From assembly GCA_030867875.1 (NCBI GenBank), contig JAOWCC010000329.1, positions 29,530-93,529 on the forward strand: 64,000 nucleotides of DNA, written 5' to 3'. Positions 51,999 to 64,000 of this stretch are shown one piece after another; within the stretch, counting starts at the first letter, position 1, and each line of letters starts with the position of its first letter. Made by a program: the position numbers and the translations under genes. Below the pieces are notes generated by a model. That model was not told the DNA's origin. It saw nothing but the letters and a program-made list of their open reading frames with translations, and ran no database searches. Source of the stretch: Actinernus sp. WN-2022 (lineage: Eukaryota; Cnidaria; Anthozoa; Actiniaria; Actinernidae).

Positions 51999-54900
51999 CT
52001 GTTAAAACAGTAAATACATTTTTACTGAGCACGCACATGACGACCGACCGACGCTGTCTGACTGTCTGACTAGTTTATAGACTCCTTCGCAGCCGATATT
52101 TGTGTCGTCACGCAACGTCACGCAACGCTTCAAATAACGGCTGCGAACGAGACTATGTCTTACGTGGTTACACTCGAAATGTGTTAAGTTAACTAAACTA
52201 GAACTTACCAAGCTTTCTCATTGTTCTGACCCCGGGTTCTGCTCTAAATGTATTAGGTCCCTTTTTCCTTTTTCAACAATTACAAATTCACAATTAACTT
52301 CATTAATTCATATTTCTGAAAAGCAAAACAACAACCTTTCTCGTAAAAATGGTACTAATTACAGAGATGCAATTGTTTATAGAAAAAAATGCAAAATTTG
52401 CAAGAAACTTGGATAAAGTTTCATCTCTGTATGTTAATAATTATTTTTAATAAGTACCTATGCTACTATACTACTATTTTCTAGAGATTCTCTGAAGTAA
52501 TTTAAATTCTGCATTGCAACTTTATAAATTAACTTTTTCCCTACCTAGATAATAATTAGAATTACATGTTTATTGCCTCTTGATTTTATTATATTACTGT
52601 CATTTGTTGACTGACTAGGTAGTTCTGACTCGTTAGCCTTATGTTTTTTTTCAGAACTTTCCTTCTTTGTTTAACAAAATTAATTAAAATATTAATGTAT
52701 GTGTGTGTACAAGCGTGTGTTAAACATCTGTAATTGTAAAATAAGTTCCACCCAGAGTAAAATAAACTTCTTGTTCTTGTTCTTGAACTGAAGTACGACC
52801 CAAAAATAACGATAAATTATATAAAGAAAATTAACATGAAAAAAAACAAAAAATAACTGGTAGAATAAAGGGAAATCAGCGAAAAAGGTTCACAAGAAAA
52901 GAGAAAAGGAAAAATGAAAAACATCGAAACTTTGAGCGCGCGCGCTGACGTTGTTCGAAATAACGTGCTCAGATTGAGTCAACAGCGCGCGCTAGATAAA
53001 ATTGAAATCTATTCACTCAACACAGATAATGGTCTGCATTTTCTCATTTTTCTAAGGCTTTCATTATAAAATATTAGCCAGAAGTACAGGGAAGTCAAAG
53101 CTAGCGTAAATTTACGTCAAAATCCTTGGAAAAACTTTGGTTTTGAGATACTTTGTGAAAATGTTTACGTAGAATCGCATAGCCAAATCTGCATCGCACG
53201 GTGCATTTGCGAAATCAGACGCTGATTGGCTGAGACGGAGTACCATTCAGAGTGGAATCACCACTGTAGACTACGCGCGCTATTTATAACTTAGCAAAAT
53301 ATCAACAAAAGTACTAAATCTTCAAGTAATTCATCGGACTATTCAAGGTATCGAAGCGACTCGGGCGATATCGGTTTTCTCGTGCAATTCACGGTGGAAT
53401 TACCTCGTTAGGCACGTGATTTTCCTATAGAAAATCAGGCTGACGCAGAATGATCTGGTCAAGTGACAGTTTGGAAAGGCCTTCCAATCCTCCTTGTATC
53501 TATAGATAACTTATTTTTATCTATTTATATTATATTATTATATTATTTTATTTTATCGATTGATATTATACCTAACGTAGCGTCTACATGCAGCTATCTC
53601 ACATAACTTATATTTATACCTATAATGATTTACTTAACTTAGCACTTCTTGTATAACTTATTTACCATATACTTATTGTATTCATTTAGTAGTGATATTG
53701 TTATAATTTTTTCTTTTTTTGAGGGCCGTACGTTAGATAACTTTCATGGTTAATACGTCTTTTGCCTCGTTAAATGAAGTTTATTTGTATTGTGTAGTAC
53801 CAGAAAATATCCATACCCCCCACCCCCATGGAAATTCCAGACGGGTGGGGGGAGGGGGGGGTAAATCTGCCCAAATTTCCAGTGGGGAGGGGGGTTACAC
53901 CAAGGCTTATATTTTCCAGAGGGTAACGCATGTAATCGTAACCGCGTGACTGACGTCGATGATCATTGCGTTTCTTCTGTAGAATTCAAATAAGTTGTCT
54001 CAAAATCTTTTCTCTGTTTGAGAGTACTATCAAGACAATCCATTTTAAGTGCCTTTCCTTAAAGCCAAAGCGATTCCTGAGGAGCAAGACATTGCTGGAT
54101 GGACGACAAAACAAGAAAGCGGCCATTTTGTTTTTCTCTCTCACTCAATCTGATGAGTGTTTTGCACGCAAAAACTCATTTCTGCACCGAATTAAGTGGA
54201 ATAAAAGCTATTGGCAGTCTCTTGGGTAATTATTATCCAAGTATAATACAATATTTGGCCATACAGGTTGGTCTTTCCACATCAAACATTTGAAAATATA
54301 ATTAATCGCGATCGATTTCACGATCGTTTTTGCCTTAATAAGTAGTAACTCCAGGCCTCATGCGCTAAGAACAGGTATTAAAACTGCTTTATATACTAGT
54401 ACGATTAAAACTGCTTTATATACTAGTACGATTAAAACTGCTTTATATACTAGTACGATTAAAACTGCTTTATTGCTGGGTTGCATGTGACGTCATGGCC
54501 GCCATGTTGGATGACAATAACAAAAGATTCCTCGTTAGCTTCAGTTGTTAGTTCATCCAACATGGCGGCCACGTCTTTGTTATTTGAATCTCTGGGGATT
54601 GGGTTGCAACCCACCAATATACTAGTACGATTAAAACTGCTTTATATACTAGTACGATTAAAACTGCTTTATATACTAGTACGATTAAAACTGCTTTATA
54701 TACTAGTACGATTAAAACTGCTTTATATACTAGTACGATTAAAACTGCTTTATATACTAGTACGATTAAAACTGCTTTATATACTAGTACTTTATATACT
54801 AGTACTACTTTATATATTTGTATCTCGTGCATGAGTATTGTATCATAATCATGTTTGTTTTATTTATATACAATCATAGCTGGAATTTCCAAAGGGGGGG

Positions 54901-57900
54901 GGGGGGGGAGGATGGGGGGGGCCATGTGGCAACAGTCCGGAAATTCCGGAGGGGAGGGAGGGTAAAATTTGGGGCGCCCATTTCAGAAAATCCAGAGGGG
55001 AGGGGAGTCAAAGACCAAATCCCTTCCGTGGGGGGGGGGGGGGGTATGGATATTTTCTGGAACTACACATTGTATTGTATTGTTTCAATCCCTGCCGCCA
55101 GGTGTTGTAGAAGTACACGCGCATGTGCAGCACATTGTCAGGCACGCCGCACATCGGGGTTCGGGCGCGAGGGAAACCGGAAGTCGTTCAATTATTGATC
55201 TCATCCTATTTGTATGGTGCTCCGCTAAAATCGGTTGTTAGACCGCATAAAACTCACATTAACTTTTCATTTTTCGCACGAAGAGGTCAACACGTCGCAG
55301 CGAGAATTCCAAAAGCTAACGAGTCTATTGCAAACACTGAGACGAGCACTTGCGTCACGAGTTAGGAAAAATGTGAAAATGTTATACAACTCGAAAAAAA
55401 AATTCTCAATTGGAGCTAAAGTATCCGTCATTACATGTGCAAGAACCCATTTAACTGCATGTTTGATTGGCGTATGTCTAGTATGAGCTACGCACCAAAG
55501 GAATATCAAGGCGTAGTTTACTTATCAAGTTAACTGATGTTGCCGAAGTAAACAAGCGTTGTACCACTCACCCCACAGGTGTCATTTCGTCGTTGCTTAG
55601 TAACGGTATGTGTGTATCCGGTAGGTTTCTGTCTTGACCGTCTAATTCGTTTTATGTCCCACGGTCTCTTCCTGAACCGAGTATCAAGTCTAAATAGATG
55701 TCCCTCCGTGCTGAAGATGTAGTTGGAGGCGTCTTGATTGATGTGGTTCTCGTGATCAAACAGCTGAGATGTCAAAATATTCATTTAGAATTAAGCAATA
55801 TAACATCATTTCCATGTCTTTATTCTAAGTTATAAACACGGAATATGTTGGGAAGAGCAAAGAAAACCTTAAAAATCACGAGCCGCTAGGCCTACCTGAG
55901 CTAACCGAGTGGCGGTATAAAGTCAAGGGTGTAAAAGATTAATGCCCACGTGTTTCATCGTAACACTTTTAAAATGTTTATATTTTACCTGCTAAACGGT
56001 ATTTCTCTTTTACACATGATATTTACGATGATAATGATGGTGATGCATCCTAATTCTCAAGTATCTGTATCTACTCATAACTCATCCTACCAAGAAGAGA
56101 TATTTGCACGTCTCGCTAAGAAAGAAGCTCTCCATCCTGTCTTCTTGTGACTTGTCCAGTACGTTATGAATTGTCGCGTATCCGCACCTGAGATATGAAG
56201 CGAGTAAATACAGACACGTGAAAAGATAACAGAAATGACTATAAACACACATACCTAAACAGGCATAACCATTGAGAAATGTTATCTTCATCAAATTAAG
56301 TCTACACAGGACTATTCGGTCGGCCAGAAAGTGCAGTAACAAAGTTCACAACTAGACAGAAAGTACAGACACTCCTTGCAACATTGCGTACAACATCGCG
56401 TACAACGCTACGTACAACGCTGCGTACAACCCTGCGTACAACACTGCGTACAACGACAACGCTGCGTACAACACTGCGTACAACGCTGCGTACAACGCTG
56501 CGTACAACACTGCGTACAACGACAACGCTGCGTACAACACTGCGTACAACGCTGCGTACAACGCTGCGTACAACACTGCGTACAACACTGCGTACAACAC
56601 TGCGTACAACGCTGCGTACAACACTGCGTACAACACTGCGTACAACGACAACGCTGCGTACAACACTGCGTACAACGACAACGCTGCGTACAACACTGCG
56701 TACAACACTGCGTACAACGACAACACTGCGTACAACACTGCGTACAACACTGCGTACAACCCTGCGTACAACCCTGCGTACAACCCTGCGTACAACCCTG
56801 CGTATAACGCTGCGTACAACGCTGCGTACAACGCTGCGTACAACGCTGCGTACAACGCTGCGTACAACGCTGCGTACAACGCTGCGTACAACGCTGCGTA
56901 CAACACTGCGTACAACGACAACGCTGCGTACAACACTGCGTACAACGCTGCGTACAACGCTGCGTACCACACTGCGTACAACACTGCGTACCACACTGCG
57001 TACAACCCTGCGTACAACACTGCGTACAACGACAACGCTGCGTACAACACTGCGTACAACGACAACGCTGCGTACAACACTGCGTACAACGACAACGCTG
57101 CGTACAACACTGCGTACAACACTGCGTACAACACTGCGTACAACGACAACACTGCGTACAACACTGCGTACAACCCTGCGTACAACCCTGCGTACAACCC
57201 TGCGTACAACCCTGCGTACAACGCTGCGTACAACGCTGCGTACAACGCTGCGTACAACGCTGCGTACAACGCTGCGTACAACACTGCGTACAACGCTGCG
57301 TACAACGCTGCGTACAACGCTGCGTACAACGACAACGCTGCGTACAACACTGCGTACAACGCTGCGTACAACGCTGCGTACCACACTGCGTACAACACTG
57401 CGTACCACACTGCGTACAACCCTGCGTACAACACTGCGTACAACGACAACGCTGCGTACAACACTGCGTACAACACTGCGTACAACACTGCGTACAACGA
57501 CAACGCTGCGTACAACACTGCGTACAACGACAACACTGCGTACAACACTGCGTACAACACTGCGTACAACGCTGCGTACAACGCTGCGTACAACACTGCG
57601 TACAACCCTGCGTACAACCCTGCGTACAACACTGCGTACAACGCTGCGTACAACACTGCGTACAACACTGCGTACCACACTGCCATCAGTTGTTTAAGTT
57701 GGGTTGTTGCGCGCAGTGTTGCAGAAGAAGAGCTAGATCCTACTTTTGTAACATTATTGTTCAGTGTCGTGTGTCCGTGCCTTAACAACCTAACAATGAA
57801 CATTAAGTGTTTCTCGCACATATCTGGAAGCTGTCAAGCTGACCGCCGCAACCAGACCTTTATTATAACAAACAATAACGATTCTTACAAGCTCAACACC

Positions 57901-60213
57901 ATGCAACTTAACGTAAGAGGGTGCTATAGGCTTTCGTAAGCCGTGATTGATTTTTTTGAAATCAAGAAAAGTGATTAATTCCGTATTCCCGTGACCGTGA
58001 TTGTGTGATTTTGTTGGTGAAACGAGAAATGGCTTCCTTTCCACTTGAAAAAAAAAACTATTTGAGGCCGTAAAACATGAAACGACATATTTAGTTTATG
58101 TTAAACGTGATCCATACCGCCCTATAGAGCAGATTTCGTATGAGTGGACAAACTACAGCACTGACTACAGCACGGTAACCGTACGGCATGCCGTGATGTT
58201 GAAATGGTTTCCCATTGTTTTTGTCCTGCTGATCCAATGACATTACAGAAATACAGTACAGTACAGCACGGTTATAGCATGGTTACAGACATGCTGTAGT
58301 TTGTCCCACGTACGAAATCTGCTCTACCGCCCTCACGTAACATGCAGTATCGTAGAACTTGTTTACTGGAACTTTAGGGTGGGTGGGAAGGTCAGAATGG
58401 CAGAGAGCAATAAATGCAACTGCCCAAATTAAACGTCACATGGCCTTACCCCTCAATGAGGCCCCAGAAAAAAACAAGTTGTACTTATTTCGTTCCTCAG
58501 ACAGTGGAACATTTCATTAACCTTCATACTCTGATCACGTACCGCCTGGATTGACGAGACATCAGCCGCGAAAAAACCCGGCAATTTCTGCAGGTTTCTT
58601 TTTAAGCCATGCAACATCGTGGCCGTGTTTTTTGCACAGCTTTCTTTAACTAACAAAAGTAACAAATTGCTTACTCGGCTTTGGCATGCATCTCTAGATC
58701 CCCCAGCATTTCACGTCCAACATGAAGGTAGAAAGGGTGGTGAGTTGCCTGTTAAAAATAACAATTCATTATCATTCGACACACAAATTATGAAATTCTC
58801 ATCAACATGCTATCTACTCAGTACGGAGTCACTGGTACGGTACTGAGCTGGTTCAAGTCTTATATGCTTTATCGTTCACAAAAGGTTGTCATTGGCAACA
58901 CGGAGTCTAAGCTACAACCCCTTATGTCTGGTGTCCCACAGACTCCGTCCTTGGACCCCCTATTGTTTATTCTCTATTTCGGACCTCTTCAGGATATTAT
59001 AAAGGCTCATGGCCTGCATATTATATGCTGATGACTCCCAACTTTATATTACAATGAACCCTGCTGCAAGGCAACTTGCCCTTACAAATCTGGAACACTG
59101 CAAACAGCATTCTTAAATTAAGTCCGAGCTGTGCCCTCAGCTGACTGAATATTTTTCATAAGGCTGCGGCCTCACTAATTATCTAATAAATCCCCACTGG
59201 AGGCAGTTAGCCTGCCAGCGGTCACCGTGGCAAAACGTCACGCGCATGCGCTTTTGATGAGCCGGTGGCGTGCACGTCTCCCCACTTTCCCGTACTAAGT
59301 TATACAATTATTTACTAAAACTTGTATTTGAACTCCAGAGCCTTCGTTTTTTTTCGGCCAGCGGAGCACAATGTTTTGCCATGGTGTGGCTAGTGGCTCT
59401 ACTGAGTGTTCATTTGGTTTCGGGCTACCTTGACTGCGCGCCACAGGCAGCCCAAACCGAAAACAAATGAGCGAAAAAACCCAGTGTGATATCGTTTTTA
59501 CGATTTTGCTATCCACCGTATAACACTGCCTCTATGTCTGATTTGTCCATGTCTCGCTCTATCAGTATGAGCCGTTGTTTGCCTCTACCTTCGGCATCGA
59601 CAAATAACGGACAGCTCGCCATGAACAAATTATGATATTTGCTCAAGCTTGACCAATGGCGCCCCTGACTGCCCTCCTCCCTTCACTCTCATATTAAGTC
59701 CCGATTAAATTTAGCTTAGCCACTGGATGACTCACTGGTTTATAGCGTAAATGCGCCCTCCCTTAGAGTCTCGAACACTGTTTTCTGACTTTGACCTAAC
59801 CCTCAAATCCTGGCTACAACCCTGGCATTGCTAATCACGTGACTATCAATTGGTATTGTGTGTAAGTTCATACTGGTTTAGCCCAGTGCATGTATGTCAG
59901 TATGACGGTGACGATAAAAAGCATAAGAACTGCTTATAAGTTTAGGTAGCTTATCGTAAATATCTCGCGTACCATATACAAACAGTGTATTTCCAACTCC
60001 TAATTTCCTACCAATTAGCAAGTCTGTTTTTTTTGTCGTTACCTGGTAAAGAAGGTAGGTAGACTCCGCGAGTTCGGGTCGCAAAGGATAGAAGAGAACT
60101 TCTGGTTGCTTTAAATGTAAGTTGAACCTCTCGGGAAGTGCCTGGTATTTCTTCCATATGCAGTAGAACAAGGCGTGTGTACAAATAGCCTCTTTAATGT
60201 CACCTTTTAGGAC
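51906..60213 (-). CDS. EDEM1: EDEM1-type ER degradation-enhancing alpha-mannosidase-like protein, 3' part
   Basis: GH47-family protein of the ER lumen that helps route misfolded glycoproteins to ER-associated degradation. Four exons are placed on the - strand: 60012-60213, 56091-56187, 55572-55763 and 51906-51998 (stop). Diagnostic words: [29 protein letters not shown] (Glu of the GH47 active site), [39 protein letters not shown] (the Thr that binds Ca2+ in GH47). EDEM1 fits better than EDEM2 or EDEM3 at each. The segment between YLLYQ...LIG and CGYAT is incomplete, so one short exon was missed or lost. The 5' part of the gene lies beyond the satellite at the right edge. Confidence 0.9.
51999..53790. 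other. last EDEM1 intron, LINE-tail relic
   Basis: 52740-52785 ends in ataaact(tcttgt)n, a LINE-like 3' tail. 53500-53720 is extremely AT-rich. No gene seen. Confidence 0.5.
54379..54475. repeat. 27-bp minisatellite, left part
   Basis: Units of ACTAGTACGATTAAAACTGC plus TTTATAT, about 3.5 copies, continued after an inserted palindrome. Confidence 0.93.
54476..54614. mobile_element. palindromic insertion inside the 27-bp array
   Basis: Inverse arms TGGCCGCCATGTTGGATGA (54497-) and TCATCCAACATGGCGGCCA (54553-), with TGGGTTGCA near both outer ends. The 27-bp array resumes directly after it. Confidence 0.8.
54615..54800. repeat. 27-bp minisatellite, right part
   Basis: About seven further units, the last ones shortened. 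Confidence 0.93.
55572..55763 (-). CDS. EDEM1 exon: end of GH47 domain
   Basis: 64 codons, phase 0/0, acceptor gacatctcag, donor gtgagt. [20 protein letters not shown] then GHLFRLD, followed by a basic stretch (KRIRRSRQK) and ending DTCG. Confidence 0.9.
56091..56187 (-). CDS. EDEM1 exon: CGYATIH...SETCKYLFL
   Basis: 97 nt: one base completing a codon, then 32 codons, [20 protein letters not shown] then [12 protein letters not shown]. Acceptor tatctcag, donor gtagga. Nearly identical in pattern to animal EDEM1. Confidence 0.93.
56383..57676. repeat. 12-bp satellite with higher-order structure in an EDEM1 intron
   Basis: Units CGTACAACRCTG plus interspersed 6-bp CGACAA steps. Rare variants (GCGTACCAC) recur 414 bp apart (56965 and 57379), showing a duplicated higher-order block. 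All unit lengths are multiples of three, hence frames of more than 400 codons on both strands; none is a gene. Confidence 0.95.
57677..58126. other. EDEM1 intron, no feature seen
   Basis: GTTGCGCGCAGTGTTGCAG near 57705 recalls the segment at 40300; otherwise nothing. Confidence 0.5.
58127..58324. mobile_element. small MITE with GAGCAGATT ends, copy 2, TA target
   Basis: 198 bp, GAGCAGATTTCGTATGAGTG and inverse CGTACGAAATCTGCTC, TA on both sides (58125-58126 and 58325-58326), as in Tc1/mariner-type MITEs. Confidence 0.88.
58807..59140 (+). pseudogene. non-LTR reverse transcriptase fragment
   Basis: [54 protein letters not shown] then, after a frameshift near 59,025, [20 protein letters not shown] (YADD box). 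CR1/Jockey-like palm domain, truncated at both ends. Confidence 0.85.
59141..60011. other. EDEM1 intron, missing exon expected here
   Basis: The short EDEM1 segment between LIG and CGYAT should lie somewhere between 56188 and 60011 on the - strand. I could not identify it. No other gene seen. Confidence 0.4.
60012..60213 (-). CDS. EDEM1 exon: GH47 catalytic segment
   Basis: Acceptor gtcattag before [20 protein letters not shown]; continues [20 protein letters not shown] and [11 protein letters not shown]. Two donors are possible: gtaacg right after YLLYQ (exon end at 60043) or gtagga after [11 protein letters not shown] (end at 60012). The second is preferred because [11 protein letters not shown] lines up with the family pattern ATxNPFYLxVG, but the choice is uncertain. 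Confidence 0.85.
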
Positions 60214-60454
60214 CTAATGACAATATTGATCAATAAAAATGATTTGACGTGCGTCTGTCCTCTTGTGGATGCACAGATCACGTGACAACGTAACGAGAAC
60301 ACGTACGCGTCGAGAGGCGTGACTGTTGTTCTCGTCACGCTATGACGTCATCTCTGTGCATCTATAAAAGAAACGACCCATGGCAAAATAAAATATATTT
60401 GTTTTATACAATTAGCAAAGATAGAGCATACGAAATGATTTCGTGAAACGTCAG

Positions 60455-63400
60455 AAACGTGACGTGATATCTGCATCTGTACTTTAATAACACATGCCTA
60501 TCGACCAATCAGAGCATTGTTTTACAGTTTATTGTATAAATGTGACGTCATCTGTGTATGTGTACTCTAATAACACATGACTATCGACCAATCAGAGAAT
60601 GCGTTTCACACTGTTTATTGTATAAATGTGACGTCATCTGTGTATGTGTACTCTAATAACACATGACTATCGACCAATCAGATCATGCGTTTCACACTGT
60701 TTATTGTATAAACATGACGCCATCTGTGTATCTGTACTCTAATAACACATGGCTATCGACCAATCAGATCATGCGTTTCACACTGTTTATTGTATAAATG
60801 TGACGTCATCTGTGTATGTGTACTCTAATAACACATGGCTATTGACCAATCAGATCATGCGTTTCACACTGTTTATTGTATAAACATGACGCCATCTGTG
60901 CATCTGTACTCTAATAAACACATGGCTATCGACCAATCAGAACATGCGTTTCACACTGTTTATTGTATAAACATGACGCCATCTGTGCATCTGTACTCTA
61001 ATAACACATGGCTATCGACCAATCAGAACATGCGTTTCACACTGTTTATTGTATAAACATGACGCCATCTGTGCATCTGTACTCTAATAACACATGGCTA
61101 TCGACCAATCAGAACATGCGTTTCACACTGTTTATTGTATAAACATGACGCCATCTGTGCATCTGTACTCTAATAACACATGGCTATCGACCAATCAGAA
61201 CATGCGTTTCACACTGTTTATTGTATAAACATGACGCCATCTGTGCATCTGTACTCTAATAACACATGGCTATTGACCAATCAGAACATGCGTTTCACAC
61301 TGTTTATTGTATAAACATGACGCCATCTGTGCATCTGTACTCTAATAACACATGGCTATCGACCAATCAGAACATGCGTTTCACACTGTTTATTGTATAA
61401 ACATGACGCCATCTGTGCATCTGTACTCTAATAACACATGGCTATTGACCAATCAGAACATGCGTTTCACACTGTTTATTGTATAAACATGACGCCATCT
61501 GTGCATCTGTACTCTAATAACACATGGCTATCGACCAATCAGAACATGCGTTTCACACTGTTTATTGTATAAACATGACGCCATCTGTGCATCTGTACTC
61601 TAATAACACATGGCTATTGACCAATCAGAACATGCGTTTCACACTGTTTATTGTATAAACATGACGCCATCTGTGCATCTGTACTCTAATAACACATGGC
61701 TATCGACCAATCAGAACATGCGTTTCACACTGTTTATTGTATAAACATGACGCCATCTGTGCATCTGTACTCTAATAACACATGGCTATCGACCAATCAG
61801 AACATGCGTTTCACACTGTTTATTGTATAAACATGACGCCATCTGTGCATCTGTACTCTAATAACACATGGCTATTGACCAATCAGAACATGCGTTTCAC
61901 ACTGTTTATTGTATAAACATGACGCCATCTGTGCATCTGTACTCTAATAACACATGGCTATCGACCAATCAGAACATGCGTTTCACACTGTTTATTGTAT
62001 AAACATGACGCCATCTGTGCATCTGTACTCTAATAACACATGGCTATCGACCAATCAGAACATGCGTTTCACACTGTTTATTGTATAAACATGACGCCAT
62101 CTGTGCATCTGTACTCTAATAACACATGGCTATCGACCAATCAGAACATGCGTTTCACACTGTTTATTGTATAAACATGACGCCATCTGTGTATCTGTAC
62201 TCTAATAACACATGGCTATCGACCAATCAGATCATGCGTTTCACACTGTTTATTGTATAAATGTGACGTCATCTGTGTATGTGTACTCTAATAACACATG
62301 GCTATTGACCAATCAGATCATGCGTTTCACACTGTTTATTGTATAAACATGACGCCATCTGTGCATCTGTACTCTAATAACACATGGCTATCGACCAATC
62401 AGAACATGCGTTTCACACTGTTTATTGTATAAACATGACGTCATCTGTGCATCTGTACTCTAATAACACATGGCTATCGACCAATCAGAACATGCGTTTC
62501 ACACTGTTTATTGTATAAACATGACGCCATCTGTGCATCTGTACTCTAATAACACATGGCTATTGACCAATCAGATCATGCGTTTCACACTGTTTATTGT
62601 ATGAACGTGACGTCCATCTGTGTATGTGTACTCTAATAACACATGGCTATCGACCAATCAGATCACGTGTTTCACACTGTTTATTGTATAAACGTGACAT
62701 GTATGTGCATCTGTACTCTAATAACACATGGCTATCGACCAATCAGAACATGCGTTTCACACTGTTTATTGTATAAACGTGACGTCATCTGTGCATCTGT
62801 ACTCTAATAACACATGGCTATCGACCAATCAGATCACGTGTTTCACACTGTTTATTGTATAAACGTGACATGTATGTGCATCTGTACTCTAATAACACAT
62901 GGCTATCGACCAATCAGAACATGCGTTTCACACTGTTTATTGTATAAACGTGACGTCATCTGTGCATCTGTACTCTAATAACACATGGCTATCGACCAAT
63001 CAGAACATGCGTTTCACACTGTTTATTGTATAAACGTGACGTCATCTGTGTATCTGTACTCTAATAACACATGGCTATTGACCAATCAGATCACGCGTTT
63101 CACACTGTTTTTGTATAAACGTGACATGTATGTGCATCTGTACTCTAATAACATGACTATTGACCAATCAGATCATGCGTTTCACACTGTTTATTGTATG
63201 AACGTGACGTCATCTGTGTATCTGTACTCTAATAACACATGGCTATTGACCAATCAGATCACGTGTTTCACACTGTTTTTTGTATAAACGTGACATGTAT
63301 GTGCATCTGTACTCAAATAACATGACTATTGACCAATCAGATCATGCGTTTCACACTGTTTATTGTATGAACGTGACGTCATCTGTGTATCTGTACTCTA

Positions 63401-63976
63401 ATAACACATGGCATTGACCAATCAGATCACGTGTTTCACACTGTTTTTTTGTATAAACGTGACATGTATGTGCATCTGTACTCTAATAACATGACTATTG
63501 ACCAATCAGATCATGCGTTTCACACTGTTTATTGTATGAACGTGACGTCATCTGTGTATCTGTACTCTAATAACACATGGCTATTGACCAATCAGATCAC
63601 GTGTTTCACTGTTTTTTGTATAAACGTGACATGTATGTGCATCTGTACTCTAATAACATGACTATTGACCAACCAGATCATGCGTTTCACACTGTTTATT
63701 GTATGAACGTGACGTCATCTGTGTATCTGTACTCTAATAACACATGGCATTGACCAATCAGATCACGTGTTTCACTGTTTTTTTTTGTATAAACGTGACA
63801 TGTATGTGCATCTGTACTCTAATAACATGACTATTGACCAATCAGATCATGCGTTTCACACTGTTTATTGTATGAACGTGACGTCATCTGTGTATCTGTA
63901 CTCTAATAACACATGGCTATAATGACCAATCAGATCATGTGTTTCACACTGTTTATTGTATAAACGTGACGTCATC
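60455..63976. repeat. 86-bp satellite, about 40 units, 5' of the last EDEM1 exons
   Basis: Exact 86-bp spacing in the core (GACGCC at 61061 and 61147). Each unit carries GACCAATCAG (CCAAT box), TTGTATAAA (TATA-like) and TGACGCCA or TGACGTCA (CRE-like). Core units (60,900-62,160) are nearly identical; both flanks diverge, gaining TGACGTCA, CACGTG and indels. Short frames inside are artefacts. Confidence 0.95.
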
Positions 63977-64000
63977 TTGTAGAGATCATTCCGTGTATTC

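Larger units (their letters stand above)
53791..55069. mobile_element. 1.28 kb TIR element enclosing a minisatellite and a palindrome
   Basis: Ends TGTGTAGTACCAGAAAATAT and its inverse ATATTTTCTGGAACTACACA, each followed inward by CCATACCCCCC / GGGGGGTATGG. TTGTAT flanks both sides (8 bp, TTGTATTG, if the left end is set 2 bp inward). Long G runs at 53855-53895 and 54895-55045. No transposase. Confidence 0.82.

Noticed and set aside
56302..57821. Open frames of more than 430 codons on both strands
   Set aside because: They arise because the 12-bp and 6-bp repeat steps are multiples of three. The sequence is a satellite with no start context or splice support.
59878..60011. EDEM1 exon continuing through [17 protein letters not shown]
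   Set aside because: The frame stays open but diverges from the GH47 pattern after LLIG, and a donor (gtagga) is present there. More likely intron.

Overview
The window is animal nuclear DNA: long GT-AG introns, AT-rich non-coding sequence, many MITE-like palindromes, minisatellites, and LINE, DIRS and Penelope relics. The protein sequences and element mix point to a cnidarian, most likely a hexacoral (stony coral or anemone). The species cannot be fixed from sequence alone. Two host genes are recognisable and lie tail to tail.

Region 1 (1-39,560, + strand) is the 3' part of an L-type voltage-gated calcium channel alpha-1 gene (CaV1 type). Eighteen exons join in one continuous frame of 792 codons (791 aa plus stop). 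They cover repeat IV (S1-S6, with the selectivity-filter Glu), the EF-hand, the pre-IQ and IQ segments, and a long tail. The tail ends in a helix resembling the vertebrate distal C-terminal regulatory domain and in a class I PDZ ligand (ITDL). The introns hold foldback elements, TTAA-flanked MITEs, tRNA-derived SINEs with amplified heads, a 2.6 kb TIR element with a broken RecQ-like helicase, a DIRS-type retrotransposon, an L1-group LINE, a Penelope-like relic and a CR1-like fragment.

Region 2 (39,561-51,905) is intergenic and repeat-filled. It holds minisatellites with units of 26, 44 and 30 bp, several TIR/palindromic elements and no gene I can support.

Region 3 (51,906 to at least 60,213, - strand) is the 3' part of an EDEM1-type gene (GH47 family, ER-associated degradation). 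Four exons are located, including the one with the stop codon; one internal exon portion was not found. Its introns contain a TIR element with a nested minisatellite and a nested palindrome, a 1.3 kb 12-bp array with higher-order structure, and an RT fragment. From 60,455 almost to the right edge runs an 86-bp satellite of about 40 units. Each unit has CCAAT, TATA-like and CRE-like (TGACGT/CCA) words.

The host proteins work separately: one is a plasma-membrane calcium channel, the other an ER quality-control lectin/mannosidase-like protein. The main points to follow up are the conserved CaV1 tail with PDZ ligand, the phase 0/0 81-nt exon for the IVS3-S4 linker, four hammerhead-like hairpins (one just downstream of a Penelope GIY-YIG frame), elements nested inside minisatellites with visible target-site duplications, and the promoter-like satellite 5' of the last EDEM exons. 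All calls come from reading the sequence; no search or alignment program was run.
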